This document shows positions 43,950-51,721 of a DNA stretch of 64,000 nucleotides, piece after piece. Source of the DNA: CAVVKW01 sp963749035 (lineage in GTDB: Bacteria > Verrucomicrobiota > Verrucomicrobiia > Chthoniobacterales > JAATET01); contig CAVVKW010000002.1 in the NCBI GenBank assembly GCA_963749035.1, forward strand, positions 930,001 to 994,000. Reading direction: 5' to 3'. A program made the position numbers and the translations under genes. How positions within the stretch are numbered: position 1 is the first letter of the stretch; each line of letters starts with the position of its first letter. Below the pieces are notes generated by a model. The model was not told the DNA's origin. It worked only from the letters and a program-made list of their open reading frames with translations, and ran no database searches.

Positions 43950-45056
43950 ATGGCAACCAAGTCCAAGAAAACGCCCATTCTATTCCTGCTCCTCACGGCG
44001 ATTCTGATCGGAGGTGCCGGGTGGTATTTTCTTCAAAGTGACCTCGTCGAAACTGACGAGGAAGTCCCCGAAGATCTCCTGGCTCTCGCGGAGCGCCGTG
44101 ATCTCGAGTCCACGCTCCTTCTCTCCGGCGAAGTGATCCCGGCCTTCCAGGTCGACGTCAAACCCGAAGTCGGCGGCAAGGTTCAGAAAATCTACTTCAA
44201 GACGGGCGATCACGTCCGGCGCGGCGACTTGCTGGCCGTCATCGACGACACGGACTTGATGACCGAAAAAGAGGCCGCTCTCACCGAGATCGCTGGTGCC
44301 GAGCTCAACGTCGACAAGAACCGGGGTAATTACGACCGGGCCAAAGCACTCTTCGACGAAAAGTTGATCAGCAAAGAGGTATTCGCCAATCTCGAGGCGG
44401 ATCTTCGCATCTCCGAAAACAGTCTGCTCAAGGCGGAAAGTCGCCTTCAGTCCGTCGAAGACCGCCTCGACAAGACGCGCATCGTCGCGCCCGCAGACGG
44501 AACGATCCTCAACCTTCCCGTCAACGAAGGGCAGGTCGTCTCGGCTGCCGCGAGCGTAAACTCGGGAACTCTGCTCATGACCTTTGCCGATCTCTCTCGG
44601 CTGTTGATCGATACGCACGTCAACCAGATGGACGTCAGCAAGGTGCAAGCCGGCCAACGTATTAGCGTGAAAATTCAAGGAGGAGACGAGAACCCCATCA
44701 ACGCGATCATCGAGTTCGTCGCCCCACTGGCCACGGTCAAAAACAACATCAAAGGTTTCCAAGTGGAGGCCGAGATTCTGGAAAATCAGGGGCGCTTGAA
44801 GCCCGGAATGTCCGTCAGCATGAGCGTGCCGGTGGCGGAAGCGGAAAACGCCGTCAGCGTCCCGATTGCCGCGGTCTTCAGTGAAAACGACGAGAAGGTC
44901 GTTTACGTTCGGTCCAAACGATCCGGTCAGGCTGCTGATCGACGGAAAGTCACCGTCGGACTCTCGAATCTCTCGTTTGCCGAGATCACGTCGGGGCTGG
45001 ACGAGGGAGAGGAAATCCTCCTGATCAACCCGCGGCTCCTCAACTCCAATTCGTAG
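43950..45056 (+). CDS. HlyD/MacA-type periplasmic adaptor of an efflux system
   Basis: The 368-residue protein has one N-terminal anchor (ILFLLLTAILIGGAGWYFL), a lipoyl-like hairpin (VKPEVGGKVQKIYFKTGDHV), an alpha-helical hairpin (about 105-165) and a beta-barrel (LLIDTHVNQMDVSKVQAGQ and later). The last part carries the membrane-proximal domain. It links an inner-membrane ABC pump to an outer-membrane channel. The next genes are its ATPase and permease. No TolC-type protein is encoded in the window. Confidence 0.92.
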   Translation: MATKSKKTPILFLLLTAILIGGAGWYFLQSDLVETDEEVPEDLLALAERRDLESTLLLSGEVIPAFQVDVKPEVGGKVQKIYFKTGDHVRRGDLLAVIDDTDLMTEKEAALTEIAGAELNVDKNRGNYDRAKALFDEKLISKEVFANLEADLRISENSLLKAESRLQSVEDRLDKTRIVAPADGTILNLPVNEGQVVSAAASVNSGTLLMTFADLSRLLIDTHVNQMDVSKVQAGQRISVKIQGGDENPINAIIEFVAPLATVKNNIKGFQVEAEILENQGRLKPGMSVSMSVPVAEAENAVSVPIAAVFSENDEKVVYVRSKRSGQAADRRKVTVGLSNLSFAEITSGLDEGEEILLINPRLLNSNS

Positions 45057-45065
45057 CTCCCCCCC

Positions 45066-45764
45066 GTGGTCCTCGTCGATCTCGAAAACGTCCAGAAGAC
45101 CTATCGCCTGGGCGAACAGGAAATCCACGCGCTCGGCGGAATCACGCTCCAAATCCGTGAAGGCGAATTCGTCGCCATCACCGGACCCAGCGGCAGTGGC
45201 AAATCGACCCTCATGCATCTCCTCGGCTGCCTCGACACGCCCACGGCGGGTCGCATGGAGATCTGCGGGCACGACATCGTCGCGGCCTCGTCGGACCGCC
45301 TCTCCTGGATTCGCAACCGCGAGATCGGCTTCGTCTTTCAGTCCTTCAACCTTCTCCCGCGCCTCAACGTCGTCGAGAACGTCGCCATGCCGATGATCTA
45401 CCGGGGTGTGGGCGCCCGGCAACGCCGCCAGCGGGCCGAGGAACTCGTCGAAAAAGTTGGCCTCGCCGAGCGGAAGGCGAACCGCCCCACCCAGCTCAGT
45501 GGCGGACAATGCCAGCGCGTCGCCATCGCTCGAGCCCTCGTGAACGACCCGAAGATCCTCTTTGGAGATGAGCCGACCGGGAATCTCGACAGCACCACGG
45601 GCAAGATGATTCTCCAAATGTTCCGCGATCTCCACGCTTCCGGGCGCACCGTGGTGCTCGTCACCCACGATCCGAACGTCGCCGCGGTCACGGATCGTGT
45701 GATCGAAGTCCGCGACGGCTTTGTCGCGCGCGAGTATGATCCCCGAACGACCGCTGCCACATGA
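45066..45764 (+). CDS. MacB-type ABC transporter, ATP-binding subunit
   Basis: The 232-residue ATPase has Walker A GPSGSGKSTLMHLLG (about 39-53), Q-loop FVFQSFNLLPRL, signature LSGGQCQRVAIARAL (Cys in place of the usual Gln), Walker B ILFGDEPTGNLD and the H-loop VTHD. This belongs to the LolD/MacB type. It starts at GTG 45066, nine bases after the adaptor gene, and its end overlaps the permease gene by four bases, so the three proteins are made together. Confidence 0.96.
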   Translation: MVLVDLENVQKTYRLGEQEIHALGGITLQIREGEFVAITGPSGSGKSTLMHLLGCLDTPTAGRMEICGHDIVAASSDRLSWIRNREIGFVFQSFNLLPRLNVVENVAMPMIYRGVGARQRRQRAEELVEKVGLAERKANRPTQLSGGQCQRVAIARALVNDPKILFGDEPTGNLDSTTGKMILQMFRDLHASGRTVVLVTHDPNVAAVTDRVIEVRDGFVAREYDPRTTAAT

Positions 45765-47071
45765 TGTTTTGGATCACGGTCGAGACCGGCGTGCGCGAAA
45801 TTTTCTCGCACAAATTTCGGAGTTTTCTCTCGATGCTCGGCATCGTTCTCGGCGTCAGCAGCCTCATTGCCACGATGGCGCTGACGACTGGCATCGAACG
45901 AAGCACGCGAATGTTCATGGCTCAGATGGGCGGAATCGAGATGGTGCGGATCGTCGACAAGGAGATCTCCGACGAAAACATCGACCTTTGGAACCTCTCT
46001 CCCGGTCGAACCCTGCAGGATGCCGAAGCCATTCGCCGCTCCGCCCCGCTGGTTTCGTTCGTTTCCCCCGAGATCGATGACGGCATGCCGGTCTCTGCCG
46101 GCGCCAACCGCTTCCGCGGTCGCGTTCGCGGGGTCTGGCCGGAATACGCCGAAGCCACCGACACCAAGCTGGAATACGGTCGGCTACTCAGTGACCTCGA
46201 CATTGAACGCGCTTCGCGCACCGTCGTCATCGGCGCCACCATCGCCGAAGAGCTCTGGCCATTCCTCGAACCCGAGCAAACGCTTGGCCGGACGATGTTC
46301 ATCCGCAGCGCGCCCTTCGAAGTCGTCGGCGTGTTCGGCCTCTACGAACGCGACCAATTAAACAACGACGAGCAGGCCAAACGCCGGGAGAAGCGCGGCG
46401 ACACCCGGAGACGCCGGGACCCTTTTCGCTGGAAGAACGAAGCCGTTGTCATCCCGATTTCGACGATGTTTTACGAATTTCAGTCGGGGAATTTCCCAGA
46501 AGACACTCTGGATACCGTCAGGCTGAAAGATCTCACGTTCCGTGTTTCCGACATGAACCACTTCGAGGCCACGCTTCGGCAAGTCCGCGCCGCCCTCGAC
46601 AAGACCCACCGGGGCGTGGACGACTTCGGTTTCGACACGCGGGAAGATTGGTTCGACAACATGAACGCCTCGATCGCTTCGACCCGCACCAGCGGCGGCC
46701 TCATCGCGGGGATCTGCCTCCTCGTTGGCGGTATCGGGATCGCGAACATCATGCTCGCCAGTATCTCCGAGCGGGTCCACGAGATCGGGATTCGTCGCGC
46801 CGTCGGCGCTCGCGGGCGGGATATTTTCCTACAGATCATCATCGAAAGCGTCTCGACCGCGCTGCTCGGAGGTGTCCTCGGCGTGTTCGTCGGATTTGGG
46901 CTGATCGAGTTGATCAGCGTCATCGCTCCGAGCGAGACCCCTCCCTTCGTGACCCCCGCCAGCGTGATCCTGAGCGTGAGCTTCGCCGCGTTGGCGGGCG
47001 TGCTCTCGGGCATTTATCCCGCGGTGCAGGCGTCTCGCCTCGAGCCGATTCAGGCCCTTCGCTACGAGTAG
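45761..47071 (+). CDS. MacB-type ABC transporter, permease subunit
   Basis: The 436-residue permease has the FtsX/MacB arrangement. An N-terminal transmembrane helix (FRSFLSMLGIVLGVSSLIAT) is followed by a periplasmic MacB_PCD region (about 45-290) and a C-terminal FtsX domain of three helices, including AGICLLVGGIGIANIMLASI and SERVHEIGIRRAVGARGRD. ATPase and permease are separate chains, unlike E. coli MacB. The pump probably exports a lipophilic compound, peptide or lipoprotein component. ATG 45761. Confidence 0.93.
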   Translation: MMFWITVETGVREIFSHKFRSFLSMLGIVLGVSSLIATMALTTGIERSTRMFMAQMGGIEMVRIVDKEISDENIDLWNLSPGRTLQDAEAIRRSAPLVSFVSPEIDDGMPVSAGANRFRGRVRGVWPEYAEATDTKLEYGRLLSDLDIERASRTVVIGATIAEELWPFLEPEQTLGRTMFIRSAPFEVVGVFGLYERDQLNNDEQAKRREKRGDTRRRRDPFRWKNEAVVIPISTMFYEFQSGNFPEDTLDTVRLKDLTFRVSDMNHFEATLRQVRAALDKTHRGVDDFGFDTREDWFDNMNASIASTRTSGGLIAGICLLVGGIGIANIMLASISERVHEIGIRRAVGARGRDIFLQIIIESVSTALLGGVLGVFVGFGLIELISVIAPSETPPFVTPASVILSVSFAALAGVLSGIYPAVQASRLEPIQALRYE

Positions 47072-47124
47072 GTCTCAGCGAATTCGGTGTGTCGAAAACG
47101 TCACACTTTCGGAATCGGTCTGAT

Positions 47125-47151
47125 TTGACGTGTGAATACTTTGTGAATAAT
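47125..47151 (+). promoter_or_regulatory. Putative promoter with tandem DnaA-box-like sites upstream of the LpxH-type gene
   Basis: The segment contains TTGACG (47125-47130) and AATAAT (47146-47151), a -35/-10-like pair at a short spacing of 15. Two DnaA-box-like nonamers overlap it: TGTGAATAC (47131-47139, one mismatch) and TGTGAATAA (47142-47150, exact), spaced 11 bp, about one helical turn. This would allow control of the downstream gene by DnaA. Confidence 0.45.
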
Positions 47152-47162
47152 CCCACTTCACC

Positions 47163-47939
47163 ATGGCAAATTATCGAACCGCTTGGATCTCCGACGTGCA
47201 CCTCGGCACCCGCGGCTGCCAGGCGGGACCGTTGCTCGAATTCCTTCGCGATAACGAATTCGAGACCCTCTATCTCGTCGGCGACCTGATCGACATTTGG
47301 GCACTCAAACGAGCTCGCTACTGGCCGCAGGAGCATAACGACGTCATCCAGAAACTCCTTCGGAAAGGCCGCAAGGGCACGGAGATCGTTTACATCATCG
47401 GTAACCACGACGAATTCCTCGCCAGCTTCTACGGCGATTTCGCGAGCGTCACGCTGCAAAAAAATGCCGTCCACGCCACGGCCGATGGTCGGCGCATCCT
47501 CGTCATCCACGGGCACGAACTCGATACCGTCGTGCAAAATCTCGGCTGGCTCGCTCACGTCGGCGACCTCGGCTACCACGCGCTGATGCGCCTGAACGTC
47601 GTCGTCAATTTCGTCCGTCGCCGCTTCGGACTCGGTTACTGGTCGCTCAGCAAATACGTCAAAGCCGAGGTGAAGAACGTCGTCAGCTTCGTGGGACAGT
47701 TCGAGGAGTCCGTCATCCGCTACGCCGCCGACTATCGAGTCGACGCCGTCCTCTGCGGCCACATCCACACGGCGGCTGTGAACGACGTCCACGGCGTGAC
47801 CTACTACAACACCGGCGATTGGGTGGAGAGCTGCACCGCCATCGTCGAACACTTCGACGGGAAGATGGAACTTATTCATCAACCCATCGAGCCGACCGCA
47901 CAGAGACTCGCAGACGAGCTCGTCCCGGTCGCTGCCTGA
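47163..47939 (+). CDS. LpxH-type UDP-2,3-diacylglucosamine diphosphatase-like phosphoesterase
   Basis: The 258-residue protein is a calcineurin-like metallophosphoesterase with the LpxH pattern: ISDVHLGTRGCQ (Asp11, His13), GDLIDIWALKR (Asp41), IGNHDEFL (Asn81-His82-Asp83), VIHGHELD and CGHIHTA. The GDLIDIW variant and HALMRLNVVVNFVRRRFGLG are features of the LpxH2-like branch involved in lipid A synthesis, though some members have other substrates. ATG 47163; the A+T-rich, DnaA-box-containing gap lies immediately before. Confidence 0.88.
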   Translation: MANYRTAWISDVHLGTRGCQAGPLLEFLRDNEFETLYLVGDLIDIWALKRARYWPQEHNDVIQKLLRKGRKGTEIVYIIGNHDEFLASFYGDFASVTLQKNAVHATADGRRILVIHGHELDTVVQNLGWLAHVGDLGYHALMRLNVVVNFVRRRFGLGYWSLSKYVKAEVKNVVSFVGQFEESVIRYAADYRVDAVLCGHIHTAAVNDVHGVTYYNTGDWVESCTAIVEHFDGKMELIHQPIEPTAQRLADELVPVAA

Positions 47940-47976
47940 CCACGCGTCGCTCGCTTCGCGCCCCCGGCTTGGTCAG
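47936..47976. terminator. Inverted repeat between convergent genes, possible bidirectional terminator
   Basis: CTGACCA (47936-47942) and TGGTCAG (47970-47976) pair perfectly across a 27-base spacer that separates the stop codons of the LpxH-type gene and the convergent pseudopilin gene. There is no T-run, so the role is uncertain. Confidence 0.3.
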
Positions 47977-48533
47977 TGATACGTATTCACGTGACCGTCG
48001 AGGTAGAGCCGGTTGGCTCGGCGGTGCCCCTTCGGACCATGAACCGCTTCGAAATCGGTGCAGAGCGAAGCGTATTGGGGCGGGATCGAGCGCTGTCCCC
48101 GCCGCCCGTAGATCGTCGGATTCGAGACGAGTTCATCGTCCAAGGTGGGCTTCCAGAAGTAACTCGTTCCCTCCTTCTCAAACCAAACGCTGTCGGCCGG
48201 ACACTCGAGCGTCGACTCCGTTAACCCATACGGCCCGAGCGCGCCCATCATCGTCTGAGCCTTTTCGGCCATTTCGCCATCGTAGATCGGATCACTGGGG
48301 TAACCCTCGATCGTGGGCAAACGGTTCTGGTTGTCCTGGGCGAAGATCTGGACGGCGACCCCGACAGCTCGCAGGTTCGCAGCGCAGGACGTGCTCTTCG
48401 CGCGCTCCTGCATCCGCGACATCGCCGGGACGGCCAACGTCGCCAACAGGCCCAAAATCGCGACCACGATCACCAACTCGATCAGGGAAAACCCCCGCTT
48501 CGACACCTTCGTATTGGGAAGCGAAAATTTCAT
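47973..48533 (-). CDS. Pseudopilin with H-X9-DG C-terminal motif
   Basis: The 186-residue protein has a prepilin site KRG|FSLIELVIVVAILGLLA, with Gly at -1, and a C terminus LYLDGHVNTYH preceded by a His (VHGPKGHRRANRLYLDG), an example of the H-X9-DG type common in Planctomycetota and Verrucomicrobiota. These are thought to be pilin-like secreted proteins, sometimes made in large paralogous sets. It is the only one in the window on the minus strand and its start codon region overlaps the stop of the STN-domain gene upstream (4 bases). It may form a separate pseudopilus function. Confidence 0.85.
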   Translation of the reverse strand: MKFSLPNTKVSKRGFSLIELVIVVAILGLLATLAVPAMSRMQERAKSTSCAANLRAVGVAVQIFAQDNQNRLPTIEGYPSDPIYDGEMAEKAQTMMGALGPYGLTESTLECPADSVWFEKEGTSYFWKPTLDDELVSNPTIYGRRGQRSIPPQYASLCTDFEAVHGPKGHRRANRLYLDGHVNTYH

Positions 48534-49600
48534 GAGCCCTTCCTTTGTTCCTTCCGTTCGACGTAGCGACGAGCCCGATCGGCTTTTCGTTCCGGGCCAG
48601 CGCGATCTTCCCGGAGGCTCCGGCGTTCATCCATGCGAGCCTGCACCGTCGGGTTCTCGAAGAACTCCTGCATCTTCGCCCGCCGCTCCTCGTCGGGCAG
48701 CTTCCTCAACTCTTGAAAAAAGTCGCGCATCTTCCGGAAGTCCTCCCGCGCTGGTACCTGCTCCGCTTTCGGTAACATCGCGATCTGAGCCTCGACCCGC
48801 TCGGCCATCCATTCGCGATTGGGTTCCGCGCGATCACCGCCCGAGCCCCCACGTTCCGCGCGACCGCCCTCGGAGCGCTGCCCTCCGGCGGCCGCAGCCG
48901 TCGCGCGACCGGAGCTCGGCTCTCGATTCGCGGTCTCCGACTCGCCACCACGCCATCCCCGATTTTCGCGAAGATGAAAGATTTCATTCGAGGAACCACC
49001 CACGGACGCCACCAGCTTCTGGATCGCTTTTCGCGCTTCGCCGCCCTTCGGCGTCCCCGCCACGACCGGGTTCCAGTCCTCGGGCAGCACGACGCCAGCG
49101 CCGGTCTTTTGGGTAAACTGATCCGCGTAGCCCTGAAGCTCCGCTTTCTCCATCGCACTCACCTTCCATTCCACCTGTCGTGGATCGGCCACCGTCTCGT
49201 TACCGAAGTCCATGAAACCGCCGCCGCCCGCGCGAAAGAGTTTCAGTCCGCTCTCACGAACCGCTCCACTCGCAAGAGCCGCTGCCGCTGCCTTGACTTC
49301 CGCTTTCGTCCTGCCGGCCGCGTAGATGACCGACCAGTCCGAGTCCAACCGCGCCGCCAGCACCTCCATCGCCTCGACCACCGGCACGCGATAGATGTCC
49401 ATGCTGACCGGCCGATTGGGATCGAGCCCGCTGACCACCGTCACACCGGCCTGCCGTTCGATCGAGCGGATCACCTTTTGGAGAGCGACGTCGTCCACGT
49501 CGACCGTCACAAGGCCCCAACCGGCAATCCATTTCCAAGCCACCAGCGCAGCCAGAGCGACCGCGATCCCCAACAAAATCCTCGTTCGATTCGAATCCAT
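48530..49600 (-). CDS. STN-like domain membrane protein, unknown function
   Basis: From ATG 49600 the product has 356 residues. One transmembrane helix (ILLGIAVALAALVAWKWIAG) precedes a short secretin/TonB N-terminal (STN)-like domain (VDDVALQKVIRSIERQAGVT, about 32-90). The middle (about 215-260) is a Gly/Arg/Glu-rich low-complexity stretch, and the C terminus is a charged helical segment (FFQELRKLPDEERRAKMQEF) resembling CpxP/Spy-type or periplasmic chaperone helices. It precedes a pseudopilin gene on the same strand with overlapping ends, so the two likely act together. No known family covers the full length. Confidence 0.7.
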   Translation of the reverse strand: MDSNRTRILLGIAVALAALVAWKWIAGWGLVTVDVDDVALQKVIRSIERQAGVTVVSGLDPNRPVSMDIYRVPVVEAMEVLAARLDSDWSVIYAAGRTKAEVKAAAAALASGAVRESGLKLFRAGGGGFMDFGNETVADPRQVEWKVSAMEKAELQGYADQFTQKTGAGVVLPEDWNPVVAGTPKGGEARKAIQKLVASVGGSSNEIFHLRENRGWRGGESETANREPSSGRATAAAAGGQRSEGGRAERGGSGGDRAEPNREWMAERVEAQIAMLPKAEQVPAREDFRKMRDFFQELRKLPDEERRAKMQEFFENPTVQARMDERRSLREDRAGPERKADRARRYVERKEQRKGS

Positions 49601-50034
49601 GCCCGTTTGAACCGCCCGCCGCGCGAAAAGTTCCCGGCAATTTCGACGATCCGTCACTTATTCTTCCGGGGCCAAATTCCAGTAGATCGCTCGGATCAAG
49701 CTTGAAGTGTGTCCAAGCCCCGAGTTTACTGTCCGGCGATAGAGGTGTTTCCGTCCCGTGCCGTGCGTTTTCCACATCTTCGTAACACTCCCGCTGAACC
49801 TTCGTCACGCTGTCCGAATGGTTCTGAGTTTCCTACGAATTGGTTGCCCGTCCGCGCCCGTGACATTCACCGCGTCGTCCGCGTCACCCGAGCCTAGTGC
49901 CCGGACTCGTCGACGGAGCCGACGCAAAACACCCGACAGCAAATTGCCGTCGTCCGGTGCCTGCATTGGAAAAACGTCTTCCGTTCCAGAGGAATTTTCC
50001 ACCACGGCACCCCCGCGACAACTTACACACACAC
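49601..50034. other. Gene-poor region upstream of the RRM protein gene
   Basis: These 434 bases hold no convincing gene. It should contain the promoter and a long leader of the RNA-binding protein gene and the promoter of the minus-strand STN gene. I see no DnaA box, tRNA or strong hairpin here. The final part (ACACACACAC before the ATG) is a short CA repeat. Confidence 0.4.
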
Positions 50035-50778
50035 ATGTCTACCAATTACGTTCCAGAATCCGACCAGTCCACTTCGGACACACCTCGTCGCCGCTCCCGC
50101 CGTGGAGGGCGCTCCGGCAACCGCTCCGGCGGTAGCGGCAACAATTCCTCCCGTCGTTCCGGCGGAGGGAACTCCCGTCAGTCCACCCCACCACCCGAGG
50201 CCAAGCCGCAGTCGATCGTCGACAAAATCGCGTCGTTCCTTGGTTTCGGCACCAAGGAGCCTCTCGCTCCGAGCCGTCCACCGCGCTCGCGCGAAGAACT
50301 CAAGGCCACCGGCAGCGGCGGGACCAAGCCCGCTCGCGAACGTGGCGAACGCACCCCACGCGGAGGTCGAGAATCCGAAGGAGGCGACCGCCCCGCACGG
50401 GAATCCCGCCGCGGCTCCGGCATGCGCACTCCAGAGATCGTCGAAGTCACCACGCCCCGGCTCTACGTCGGCAACCTGTCGTTCGACGCGGGCGAGAGTG
50501 ACCTCTTCGAGCTCTTCAACGGCGTCGGCTCCGTGCAGAACGTCGAGGTCGTGATGAACCGGCAATCCGGACGTCCCAAGGGTTTCGCCTTCGTCCAGAT
50601 GCAGACCGTCGACGATGCGAAACGCGCCGTCGACGAGTTGCACGACAAGGAATACCTCGGGCGCAAGCTCGTGGTCAGCGGAGCGAAAGCCTCCGAACGC
50701 CGCGACGAACGGGTCCGCGAACAAGCCGCTGATTCCGTCGATTCCATCGATTCCGACGATTCCTCCGAAGAGGCGTGA
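50035..50778 (+). CDS. RNA-binding protein with one RRM domain
   Basis: The 247-residue protein has a disordered N-terminal half rich in Arg, Ser and Gly (about 1-130; RRRSRRGGRSGNRSGGSG). One RRM domain (about 138-220) follows with RNP2 LYVGNLSF and RNP1 KGFAFVQM, then a short acidic tail. Single-RRM proteins in bacteria are often cold-inducible and bind single-stranded RNA. The start is ATG 50035 after a CA-rich leader. The gene ends within the start region of miaA. Confidence 0.88.
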   Translation: MSTNYVPESDQSTSDTPRRRSRRGGRSGNRSGGSGNNSSRRSGGGNSRQSTPPPEAKPQSIVDKIASFLGFGTKEPLAPSRPPRSREELKATGSGGTKPARERGERTPRGGRESEGGDRPARESRRGSGMRTPEIVEVTTPRLYVGNLSFDAGESDLFELFNGVGSVQNVEVVMNRQSGRPKGFAFVQMQTVDDAKRAVDELHDKEYLGRKLVVSGAKASERRDERVREQAADSVDSIDSDDSSEEA

Positions 50779-50791
50779 ATTTAATCGAGCG

Positions 50792-51721
50792 CTGAAAACA
50801 AACAGCGACTCCGACTTTCCATCGGGCCGACCACTCTTCGTGGTCGGCCCGACTGGCGTCGGGAAGACGGCTTTCTCCATCACCCTCGCCGAGCGCCTCG
50901 ACGCCGAGATCGTCGGCGCCGACGCGTTTCAGATTTATCAGGAGATCCCGATTCTCACCGCTCAGCCGACTGCGGCGGAGCGCGACCTCATTCGTCACCA
51001 CTGCGTCGGATTCGTTCCGGTCGCCAGCGGCTTCGATGCCGCCGCCTACGTCCGCGCGGCCGAAACCGCACTCGCGGACATCCAAGCCCGCGGGAAACGG
51101 GCGCTGATCGTCGGAGGAACCGGACTCTACGTCCGGGCTCTCACGACCGGGCTCGACCCGACGCCGCCCGCCGATCCTTTCCTGCGCTCCGAGTTGGCGG
51201 AGCTCTCGTTGCCAGACCTCATCGAGCGTCTCCGCCAAGCCGACCCGATGGCGCCCGCGATGGTCGATCTCGCCAACCGCCGCCGGGTTCAGCGAGCACT
51301 CGAAATCTGCGAGACATCCGGCCAGCCACTCGCTGCCTTCCGGACTCCGCCTTCACCGCCGCCGACCAACGGACTTCTTCTGACCCGCGACCGATCCAAT
51401 CTTTACTCGCGGATCGATTCCAACGTCGAAACCATGTTTGCCGCCAACGTCGAAGCTGAAGTCCGCCAACTCGGCAGCTCAGACACCCTCGGGCCCACCG
51501 CCGCCCGCACGCTCGGCCTGCGCGAGGTCCAAGCCGTTCTCCGGGGCGAAATGACTCGACCCGAGGCGATCGCCACCATCGCTCAATCCACCCGCCGCTA
51601 CGCCAAACGGCAGTTGACCTGGTTCCGAAATCAAACCAATTTCACGACGTTGGAATTGCCGCCCGTCACCCATCCCCGCGAGGCCGTCGAGGAGGCCTGT
51701 CGATTACTGAAATTGGCATGA
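50792..51721 (+). CDS. miaA: tRNA dimethylallyltransferase
   Basis: The product adds the dimethylallyl group to A37 of tRNAs reading UNN codons. The core is intact: P-loop VVGPTGVGKTAF, VGADAFQIYQEI, LIVGGTGLYVRAL and the final QLTWFRNQTN. The start is unclear. In frame after the RRM gene the first usual starts are CTG 50792 (giving MKTNSDSDFPSG before the P-loop) and GTG 50840, which would cut off the first beta strand. An upstream ATG at 50615 would overlap the RRM gene by 164 bases. CTG 50792 is my preference, with doubt. Four-base overlap with hflX follows. Confidence 0.9.
   Translation: MKTNSDSDFPSGRPLFVVGPTGVGKTAFSITLAERLDAEIVGADAFQIYQEIPILTAQPTAAERDLIRHHCVGFVPVASGFDAAAYVRAAETALADIQARGKRALIVGGTGLYVRALTTGLDPTPPADPFLRSELAELSLPDLIERLRQADPMAPAMVDLANRRRVQRALEICETSGQPLAAFRTPPSPPPTNGLLLTRDRSNLYSRIDSNVETMFAANVEAEVRQLGSSDTLGPTAARTLGLREVQAVLRGEMTRPEAIATIAQSTRRYAKRQLTWFRNQTNFTTLELPPVTHPREAVEEACRLLKLA

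Noticed and set aside
43980..45668. 562-codon open frame antisense to the efflux genes
   Set aside because: Mirror of strongly coded genes with intact motifs; composition is that of an antisense shadow.
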